This document shows positions 1-8,200 of a stretch of 64,000 bases of DNA, in pieces; position 1 is the first letter of the stretch, and each line of letters starts with the position of its first letter. Where the stretch lies: positions 4,062,645 to 4,126,644 of the forward strand of contig CP051140.1 in NCBI GenBank assembly GCA_001592805.2, given 5' to 3'. The DNA is from Peltaster fructicola. Lineage: Eukaryota > Ascomycota > Dothideomycetes. Below the pieces are notes generated by a model that was not told the origin of the DNA, ran no database searches, and was given only the letters and a program-made list of their open reading frames with translations. Position numbers and translations under genes: made by a program.

Positions 1-568
1 CTCAGGAAGCTCATGAGCCGCATTAGAAATCGTGTCAGAATAAGAGAGCAGTCTGAAAGACATGATGAGGTCGTTCGAAAGATGATGGTGTCGCAGGCCG
101 AAAGGGAAAGCTCGAAATTGTACGCGGATCAAATTCCACGCGACTTGCTCTCCTCAACACAACACGTCAATAACGAGACTGGATAATTACACTATCTCGT
201 AGTCATCCTCAAGCGAGATCATATATGCTCAGACCTTGTCTGATGTAGTCAAGGTTTGTCGTGGCTGGTCGTCTTATCTCACTCGCGAACTGTACTAGTC
301 ATACACAAATCTTCCAGCATGATGGTTCTGGCACGCGACTGACATACCACGAGCGACCTGCCGCCGCCGCCGAGCCACTCTGCTGGCGATGGGAGCAACG
401 ATATGTCGAATCGCAATCTGCTCTTAACATTCCAGCCCTCGCGGTCGCTCACCCGTCGGCGTAAGAGCATTGACGCGGCTACGATGGTCCGAAGCATCGA
501 AGAACATATGTAAGAGGAGGCTGCCAGCGACGATGGCCATCTTCGTTACACAAAACAAAACTCACACA
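1..568. other. upstream region without recognised gene
   Basis: No reading frame here resembles a known protein. The last part is the promoter and 5' leader of the secreted Ser-rich protein that starts at 569; the bases just before that ATG (CAAAACAAAACTCACACA) form the CA-rich leader common in filamentous ascomycetes. A gene cut by the left window edge cannot be excluded. Confidence 0.5.
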
Positions 569-1676
569 ATGGGTAAGCGAGGATACGGTCTACTGCTGAC
601 GCTGTCGGCCATTACGGCCACAAGCGCACAAGTCGTCAATGGTATGCTCACACTACAATTTCCAAGACTCCCCTCTGACCACAACAGCACTCCAAACCGT
701 CAGCGTCTTTGCAACATGTGGTGTACCAACAAGTACCGCCTTCCCTCAAGGCTTCAGCTACTCTAGCATGAGCACCGGCACCCTCCTCCCAAGCTTCACA
801 TTTGCGCCGTCATCGACCGCAAGCTCATCCTACACGCTCACCACAGCAACAGCCCTACCTGCCACCGCCAGCACGCCAGCCGGCGACACAAACTTCCCGC
901 TCTGCAGCAACACCACGGTCCTCGACGCTTGCACGACTGTTCAAGGCCAGACGTGCCAAGACAACAATGGGCTGGCATATACCTTCATCTGCGCATCTGA
1001 TATCTCCTGTGGCACTGTTCTCCCTGACAACACGGCATTGACGAAGCGATCCTTTGTGTTCACTTTTGCAGAATGTCTCGACAGCTGTGATGGCCAGGCT
1101 GGCTGTGTGGCAGCCACGTTCGATACAACCAATTCGATTCCGGGTGGTGGTTCAGAGTGTAGGCTCTTCTCGGCCGTCATCCAGACAGCACGAGTAACGA
1201 TCCCGTTGCAACTGGCTATCCGTTGGTTCGCGGCAATTGGAGGACCTGTTCCATTCCCTCGCCAATCATCAAGCATTGTTGCAAGCTCAACAGCTACCTC
1301 TACAGCCAGTCTGTTGGCGTTGTCTTCCTCTGTGGTATCATCAGGAATCAGCTCGGCCGTGCCCTTCAGTAGTGCAGTCTCTAGCAGCGTACCATCGGCG
1401 CTTCCAAGCCAGTCGAGTGGCAGCTTGGCATCTTCAGTGGTCAGCCTCTCCTCGCCAACCAACTCGGCCTCCTCTGGTGTCAGCATTTCAGTGCCATCCA
1501 GCAGTGCATCCAATTCAGCATCGCTATCAGTCATTTCAAGCAGTGCAGCAGTCTCAGCATCCGCCTCTGTCACAGTGGCAACGCAGTCGGCTTCTGGAGT
1601 GAGTGCTGCGCTCACCGGAACTGTTTCGCCAAACCTTACCATGCGAAAGCGTCATCTTCATGCTCACAAGCATTAG
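569..1676 (+). CDS. secreted Ser/Thr-rich protein with PAN/Apple-like Cys region
   Basis: The two-exon model is 569-641 and 688-1676 with a 46 nt intron (GTATGC...CAACAG), giving 353 residues. The start at 569 is chosen because it gives a signal peptide (MGKRGYGLLLTLSAITATSA) that exon 2 lacks. A Ser/Thr-rich stretch follows, then about 100 residues with eight or more Cys, including a segment FAECLDSCDGQAGC followed by a Cys-Arg-Leu-Phe, which has the look of a fungal PAN/Apple-like module. The C-terminal 130 residues are almost entirely Ser/Ala/Val/Thr, as in cell-wall stalks, and the protein ends in a basic His-rich tail (MRKRHLHAHKH) rather than an obvious GPI signal. A role at the cell surface or in the matrix is inferred. 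It is convergent with the peptide precursor at 2020-5289. Confidence 0.75.
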
Positions 1677-2019
1677 GTGAGCTTGTTCATCCTCACTTTC
1701 CAATGTGCAGACGAGGCGATATGTTTGCATATACTCACTTCTCTTGAGCTATTCCACCACTTTGTCTTCATTACTGGCCAAATAGAATCTTATACAAGCT
1801 TGCATCCAATTTCACACTCCGCATATGCAATCGCACAAGATCTAGCTCTCTCACTGAGATCCCAAAAGACATCGAGGAAGATGTGAGATGATCTGAGACA
1901 ATGTCTTGGAACAAAGGAAACTCGTCAATTCTTGTCTATCCTATATATGCAACCTCGCTATGCTTCTAACAATCGCTAACTAGACTAATGCAGTATGATT
2001 CATTGAGATCATCAAGTGC
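1677..2019. other. 3' region between convergent genes
   Basis: This 343-base stretch lies between the stop codons of the Ser-rich protein (+) and the repeat precursor (-). It must hold both 3' UTRs. No coding signal or RNA gene was seen. Confidence 0.5.
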
Positions 2020-5000
2020 TTAGCACTGGGTCTTGATGGCCTCGTTCCAGACGGAGCACTGGTCAGTTGGGGCAGATGCAGATGCAGACCATCCAGCACA
2101 TCCCTGCTCGAAGAGTGACTTCCAGACTGGGCAGAGCTCAGATGGGTCGGCAGCATCACGTTGCTGCTTTGGCTGCTGCTGCTGCTTGTTGCCGCTGAAC
2201 AGGCTGCTCAGGAGAGAGATACCAGTGGAGATGATGCTTCCCCATCCAGCCTCACGAGTGGCCAAGTCGGAGTCGGCCATGCCATCGATCATGCTTGAGA
2301 GGTTGTCGAGGACATCAGATGGGACCTCAAGACCACGAGCGCTGAGCTCGCCGTTGCTCTCGTAGGCGCCAGCCATGCTCTGGAGTGCGGCGATAACGTC
2401 AGAGTCCGAGACGTCACGCTTGTGGAACAGGCTGGTCAGGATGGAGATACCAGTGGAGATGATGCTGCCCCATCCGGCGTCACGAGTGCTGAGCTCACCA
2501 GATGCAACGGCATCGTTGATGGCGGCCTGGAAGGCTTGCATCTCTGGAGACTCTGCAACATCGCGGGACTGCTTCTTGTTGCCAGAGAAGAGGCTGGTCA
2601 GAAGAGAGATACCAGTGGAGATGATGCTTCCCCAGCCTGGGTCACGAGCGTTGAGCTGACCAGATGCCATCATGTCGTCAACAGCAGCCTTGAAGGCTTG
2701 CATCTCTGGCATGTCTGCGACATCACGAGATTGCTTCTTGTTGCCAGAGAAGAGGCTGGTGAGGAGAGAGATGCCGGTAGAGATGATAGATCCCCAGCCT
2801 GGCTCGCGGGTGTTGAGATGGCCGGAGGCAACCATGTCGTTAACAGCTGCCTGGAATGCCTTCATCTCTGGCATGTCCTGGATGTCACGAGACTGCTTCT
2901 TGTTGCCGGAGAACAAGCTGCTGATGAGGGAGATGCCGGTAGAGATGATGCTTCCCCATCCAGCTTCGGCCTCACGAGCGGCGAGCGAAGACTCAGACAG
3001 TGCGGACTCGACAGCGGACTGGAGCTCGGCCATGTCTGAATCTGAGATATCACGCTTTCCGAAGATCTTGGTGAAGATACCCTTGATGGTGTCGAGGAAA
3101 CCAGCGTCGCGGGTGCTGATTTGACCGTTCTCGTTGGCGAACTGCTCGACAGCGGCCTTGAATGCCTGCATCTCTGGGGAGTTCTCATCGACGTCACGCT
3201 TGCCGAAGATCTTGCTGAAGATGCCCTTGATGGTGTCGAGGAAGCCGGCGTCACGTGTGCTCAAGGATGGGTTCTCCGCTGCCAGCTGCTTGAGGGCAGC
3301 TTCGAGCTCCTTCATCTCTGGGGAGTTCTCGTCAACGTCACGCTTGCCGAAGATCTTGCTGAAGATGCCCTTGAGAGTGTCAAGGAAGCCAGCGTCACGA
3401 GCAGACAGGTGTGGGTTCTCAGCTGCAAAGTCGTTGACTGCCTTCTCGAATGCGGCGTATTCTGGAGAGCTCTGAATGTCACGCTTGCCGAAGATCTTGC
3501 TGAAGATGCCCTTGATGGTGTCCAAGAAACCGGCATCACGTGCGTTGAGGTTGCCGTTCTCGTCAGCGAGAGACTCAAGAGCGGCCTGGAACTCGGCAAG
3601 GTCATCTGCAGCCTCAGCATCACGCTTTCCGAAGATCTTGCTGAAGATACCCTTGAGGGTGTCGAGGAAGCCTGCATCGCGAGTTTGGATGCCGTTCTGG
3701 GCAGCGAAGTCCTTGAGGGCCTTCTCAAGCTCGGCGACTTCTGGTGAGTTCTCGTCGATAGCACGCTTTCCGAAGATCTTGCCGAAGATACCCTTGAGAG
3801 TGTCCAAGAAGTTTGCGTCACGAGTGCTGATACCATTCTGAGCAGCGTAGTCGTTGAGAGCCTTCTCGAGCTCGGCGACTTCTGGTGAGTTCTCGTCGAT
3901 ATCACGCTTTCCGAAGATCTTGCCGAAGATACCCTTGAGAGTGTCCAAGAAGTTTGCGTCACGAGTGCTGATACCGTGCTGGGTAGCGAAGTCGTTGAGA
4001 GCCTTCTCAAGCTCTTGCATCTCTGGAGAGCCCTCAGCGATCTCACGTGCGACGACACCAGTGGCAGCGTCCAAGTCTGCGGCAGCTTGCTCGAGCTGAG
4101 CAACCATGGATGCTGGGAGATCAGTATCACGTTGCGAGACAGCGCCAACAATGTTGCCAATAATGGTTCCGACGTTTCCAATACCGTGAAGGATACCGGA
4201 GACGTTGACCTTGGCCTCGCGAGCTGCAACCTTGGTCTGTTGTGCCAGCTGGTTGAGGGCATCCTCGAGCTGCTGCATCTGTTCTGGAGTGACCTCCTGA
4301 GCACGAGCCTTCAGCTTGCTTCCCTTGATACCCTGGACTATGCCGACAAGGTTGTTGGCGATGGTGCTGACGCTGCTGGCTCCATCGAGGATCTTGCCGT
4401 AGTCGACCTTGCCTTTAGCGGCGTCACGGACCATCTTTGATGATGGGTGAATGATGCCCTGGACTGTTGAGACGAGGTTGTTGACAATAGTGCTGACACT
4501 GCTGGCACCATCGAGGACTTTGCCCCATGGAACGCTCTTGAGAGCTGAAGCAACGGTTGGGTCACGTGCTTCGACAACGGTGCCAATTCGGTAGTTTGGT
4601 CGTGTGTTCACTGGGACGCCGTAGTGAAGAGGAATCTTGGCCTCACGTGCCTGCACAATACCAGCAAGGTTCTTTGCGATCTCGGTGGCATCTGCGATCT
4701 TGCCAAGGTTGCCAGAGATCTTGCCGTTCTTAGCATCACGGGCCTGCTGGTGGTTGTAGTAGGATGGGAAGCCCATGTTTGGACGACCGGCTGGAACGCC
4801 TTGTGGAGCGCCCTGGTAGTTGCCCCATGCTGCCTCAGCATCACGGGCTTGCTGGTGTTCGTAGTAAGATGGACGTCCCATGTTTGGTCGACCGACTGGG
4901 AATCCCTGAGGAGCACCCTGGTAGTTGCCCCAGCCTGCCTCGGCATCCCGAGCAGCGACCTGGTCGGTAGTCTGCTGTGTCTGAGCTGCCTGCTGTTGCT

Positions 5001-5289
5001 GTGGTGCTGCCTGTTGCTGTGGACCTGCTGGCGCACCCGCTGGCATACCTGCTGGCATGTTCATCTGAGGACCCATTGGTCGACCTTGTGGGCGGCCCTG
5101 GAAGCCTTGTGGTGGGCCCTGGAAGCCTTGTGGTGGACCCTGGAAGCCCTGGCCTTGCCACTGGTGGTTGTGGTGAGCATCGCGCTTCTCAGCTGCGACA
5201 TCTGGACCAGTGGATGGTGGGTTCACTGGTGCGGCTGCAACGGCGGCAGCGAGGAGTGGGACAACAACGAAGGACTTGACCTGAACCAT
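2020..5289 (-). CDS. secreted multi-peptide repeat precursor (Kex2-processed type)
   Basis: A single exon encodes 1,089 residues from the ATG at 5289. An in-frame ATG 26 codons upstream is rejected because the 5289 start gives a clean signal peptide (MVQVKSFVVVPLLAAAVAAA). Lys-Arg sites occur at residues 35-36, 461, 508, 555, 602, 649, 697, 745 and 957. In order: a Gln/Pro/Gly-rich part with GFQGPPQ repeats (about 48-105), two GNYQGAPQG peptides (119-184), four hydrophobic peptides (about 190-388, two sharing LDGASSVSTI), seven copies of (N/G)FLDT(I/L)KGIF(G/S/T)KIFGKR (445-746), five copies of GWGSIISTGIS followed by a basic or polar tail (777-1044), and a C-terminal module with four Cys (about 1052-1089). 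Acidic spacers alternate with the peptides, and many units begin after Arg with DA, EA, DAEA or EAEA, like Ste13-trimmed pheromone spacers. This matches the fungal Kex2-processed repeat protein class (pheromone precursors, Rep1, Ece1). The activity of the peptides is unknown; membrane-active, antimicrobial or surface-active roles are inferred from amphipathicity only. Confidence 0.85.
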   Translation of the reverse strand: MVQVKSFVVVPLLAAAVAAAPVNPPSTGPDVAAEKRDAHHNHQWQGQGFQGPPQGFQGPPQGFQGRPQGRPMGPQMNMPAGMPAGAPAGPQQQAAPQQQQAAQTQQTTDQVAARDAEAGWGNYQGAPQGFPVGRPNMGRPSYYEHQQARDAEAAWGNYQGAPQGVPAGRPNMGFPSYYNHQQARDAKNGKISGNLGKIADATEIAKNLAGIVQAREAKIPLHYGVPVNTRPNYRIGTVVEARDPTVASALKSVPWGKVLDGASSVSTIVNNLVSTVQGIIHPSSKMVRDAAKGKVDYGKILDGASSVSTIANNLVGIVQGIKGSKLKARAQEVTPEQMQQLEDALNQLAQQTKVAAREAKVNVSGILHGIGNVGTIIGNIVGAVSQRDTDLPASMVAQLEQAAADLDAATGVVAREIAEGSPEMQELEKALNDFATQHGISTRDANFLDTLKGIFGKIFGKRDIDENSPEVAELEKALNDYAAQNGISTRDANFLDTLKGIFGKIFGKRAIDENSPEVAELEKALKDFAAQNGIQTRDAGFLDTLKGIFSKIFGKRDAEAADDLAEFQAALESLADENGNLNARDAGFLDTIKGIFSKIFGKRDIQSSPEYAAFEKAVNDFAAENPHLSARDAGFLDTLKGIFSKIFGKRDVDENSPEMKELEAALKQLAAENPSLSTRDAGFLDTIKGIFSKIFGKRDVDENSPEMQAFKAAVEQFANENGQISTRDAGFLDTIKGIFTKIFGKRDISDSDMAELQSAVESALSESSLAAREAEAGWGSIISTGISLISSLFSGNKKQSRDIQDMPEMKAFQAAVNDMVASGHLNTREPGWGSIISTGISLLTSLFSGNKKQSRDVADMPEMQAFKAAVDDMMASGQLNARDPGWGSIISTGISLLTSLFSGNKKQSRDVAESPEMQAFQAAINDAVASGELSTRDAGWGSIISTGISILTSLFHKRDVSDSDVIAALQSMAGAYESNGELSARGLEVPSDVLDNLSSMIDGMADSDLATREAGWGSIISTGISLLSSLFSGNKQQQQPKQQRDAADPSELCPVWKSLFEQGCAGWSASASAPTDQCSVWNEAIKTQC
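2158..2961 (-). repeat. five repeats, mostly 162 bp unit (GWGSIISTGIS peptide)
   Basis: Residues 777-1044 of the precursor hold five units starting at residues 777, 831, 885, 939 and 1015. The core is GWGSIISTGIS(L/I)(I/L)(S/T)SLF, an uncharged hydrophobic helix. Three copies are followed by SGNKKQSR, one by HKR and the last by a Gln-rich basic tail. Spacers are acidic and contain PEM(K/Q)AF. Confidence 0.9.
3052..3957 (-). repeat. seven tandem repeats, 141-144 bp unit (FLDT-KGIF peptide)
   Basis: Within the precursor, residues 445-746 hold seven units spaced 47, 47, 47, 47, 48 and 48 residues apart. Each unit is a short cationic amphipathic segment ending in Lys-Arg followed by an acidic spacer of about 28 residues (for example one starting DENSPEVAELEKAL). 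In GFLDTIKGIFSKIFG the hydrophobic residues F2, L3, I6, I9, F10, I13 and F14 fall on one helical face and D4, T5, K7, S11 and K12 on the other. The peptide part is much more conserved than the spacers. Confidence 0.9.
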
Positions 5290-8200
5290 GTTTGCGGTTT
5301 GAAAGTTTAGTCTTGGAAAAAGTTTGAGTGCTGAAGTGGCTTGTTGACGAGGTTGCTGAAGTCTCAAGAAAGTGTCTTGAGATTTGAGGATGTGTTTGAG
5401 TTTGTCAGGAAGCCTGCCCTGATTGATGAGTTTCCTTGTTATTTGAGGTTTTGGGGAAGTGCTGAAGAGCTTTGGGGATTGATTTGATGTGTGAAAAGGA
5501 AGCCTGTTCCTTGTGTTGTGCTGTTAAGTGCTGTAGATGGGGAAGGAAACCGGTCCTATTAAGAATGTGTGTGTGAGAGTGATGAAGCGGTAGATAACAA
5601 AGGAAAATCAGGAAGCCTGTCCTGAGGGGATGTTTGGTTGATGAGATTGTTGGATGGTTGTCTGATGAGATACTGAGAGGGTGCCGCAAACTCCTTATAT
5701 GTCTGTGAAGCCAGAGCCATCACGCACAAGTGTCCACCCATACTGCTATTCTGACAACTGCAGATCGCGTGCCAAGCGTGGTTGGTAAGAGGATTAGTGC
5801 GTATACGGCCTTGTAGGCTGTTGGGTTGGCGGGCACTGTAGCGTGCACACGAAACACATTCGCTATCGTTGGAGAGGCCAGGCAAGGACAGTGTAGAGAG
5901 GACAGAGTTGCAAAGTGGGTGTTGGTGGACGTTGTGAGCTTCATGCGGGTCTGAAAATAGATAAGCATAGGCCGAGATGGAGCGCGGGCTTGTCTCACTA
6001 CCAGCCGATCTAGGGTAACACCGCCACACGCTCTTCGAAAGTGTCTAGCGTTGGATCTGTGTCTCCGAGTCGCAACGGTTGGGTCATCTCACACGTGAGC
6101 CGTGTACTGGAGGGTACAGCTGTGATTGGTGCTGTGTACGGGCCTGCAGCCGTAAGATACGAAGCAATCTCAGTGCAGGCTGAGTCTAGGGCGACATGAA
6201 TAGCTGTGATCGCCATCAATGATGACTAAAAGATCGTGAGACTGCGTTGAACCGTTCCGGACAGGTCGAGGTCAATCCACCGAGTCAAGGCATTGCTGAT
6301 GACGGTCTAGATCGGTTTGAGAAAGCATGATAGCAGACAATAAGAGATACGATACAGTGCGCGTGCAGAGGTAGAGATGCGAAGACGTAAGGCATTGACA
6401 ATGTGCTTGTACCATCATATCGCGTGTACAACTGCGAACAGGACCATCGTAGTAGCCGCGGGATTTGTGAGCGGTCGGCAGGATAGTGCTGCTGCGGTCA
6501 CTGACTGAAGTCAGTGTGCCATCGGCGTGCCTTTTGATCCGCCGGCAGCTCATCACGCGAACTCTTGTTCATTGTGATCCGCAAGGTAGCCTGGTCTTGA
6601 ACACAGCAACTTTTGTGCGAAAGCCGGCCGATATTCCTGCGACAACTCTGTCTCTGTATATCCTGCTCTTGATGATTGAGGGTAGTCGTGATGGTGTTTG
6701 GTGAACGTATCTCGGACTTCTAGACCTACACAGTCTTCGTTGCTGATCGCTTGGGCGATGAACGAAGTTGAGTAGAGGTGCAGTTTGTACAATCAATGTG
6801 GCACAGTCTTGAGATGGTACGATGCCGCACCACTGCGTCAAAGCAAGGAGCGGCGATGATAGTATTCACCTAGATCGTATCAGCTAATGCAAGCACTTAC
6901 GACATGCATGCACAGGTGTTCGCAACAACGCATGTGGTTTGAGCTGATCTCCAAGCACGTTGGTAACGCCGTTAGTAACAGCAGAGGATGACAGCCAGCG
7001 AGATCTGGCTTTGCTCGTCAAACAGGAGAGAGGAGGCTGTGGGCATCGAAGGATCATCAAGCTTGTCCCACTGTCATTTCGGATCCCTGTCCACCGGACC
7101 TCAGATGATCAAGTGTGATGTTGGCAAGGGTGCGAGATCTAATTGCAGATTGTCAGTGTCAGATGGTTGTGCGAGGTCAAACTTGCTACTGCACGGTGTT
7201 GTGATCGTCACAGCATAGACGAGCAGTGCATATGTCGAGCAGTTGTTGCAAATTGAGCTGCTGTGAGGAGCGCAGAGCCTAGACTGCACGTTTGTGCTCC
7301 TGCTGGTTTCGATCGAGACCTCTGGCGGATGCTGTCTAGATGATAGAGCATACTGGCTCAGGCATGCGTGGCTCAGGCGGATCCTCCATCAAATCCATCG
7401 ATATGAGGTATGATGAGGCTTACAGGCCCGCGAGATAATGGTTTGAGCATCAGATAGCATCTGGGAGGCACTGCCGAGCAGCACTTGCGAAAGATGGTGC
7501 TTGACAACGCGTAGAGGTCGTTGTTGTCATCGTAAGGTGCATGCTGCCACGACGTCAAGATGCATGTCGACACTTAGCCAATGTCCGTAACAGATGGCTC
7601 GCATGCGCTGGTCTGAGATTTGCGGTAGTTATTGATGCAATCGCAGTCTTGTAGAGGTCTTGACGCATGTATTGAGATGGTGCAAATGTTTACGTCAGCG
7701 GAAGGAGGGTGGAGGTAGAAATGCGTACGCCAAGATATCGCAACGCTGTTTGTAGATGCCCTCGTGTGGTCGTACATAGAAGCCGCGACCCTCAATGATG
7801 CGCGGACGGTGTATATGAGTCGAGAGCTATCATCTGTGCTGGTCTGAGGGCCATGTGAGGCCTTACTTGACCATTTGTGCATGTTTGCGCTTTCTGTACA
7901 TTTTTCGTTCTTAACATCAATTGGATTTCATGTCGAATGCGAACTCGTCACCAACTTCATGCATGCCACAACCAAAGTGCTGCCATCCTACCTCACCGTC
8001 AAGATACATTGAATTGCTACGACTGCCACGAAGGTCGATAGACGTTGAGTGCAGTGCTATTACATCTAGGTATGGCGTGTATCGGTCTGTCGATTCTAGC
8101 ATGACACCGTTCGCTGCAACACCTCCTTGCTGTCGGTACGAGCACCTAAGAGCATACAAGACCTTCACAGAGACCAGCGACGGGCTGGCGTCATTCAACA

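Noticed and set aside
2033-5310. Long frames (82-330 codons) in other frames and on the opposite strand across the peptide-precursor gene
   Set aside because: They mirror the repeats of the real gene; they lack signal peptides and family matches, and the minus-strand 1,089-residue frame explains the region.
5405-5689. 94-codon frame upstream of the precursor gene
   Set aside because: It covers the repeated promoter element; its internal RTGFL repeats only translate that element.
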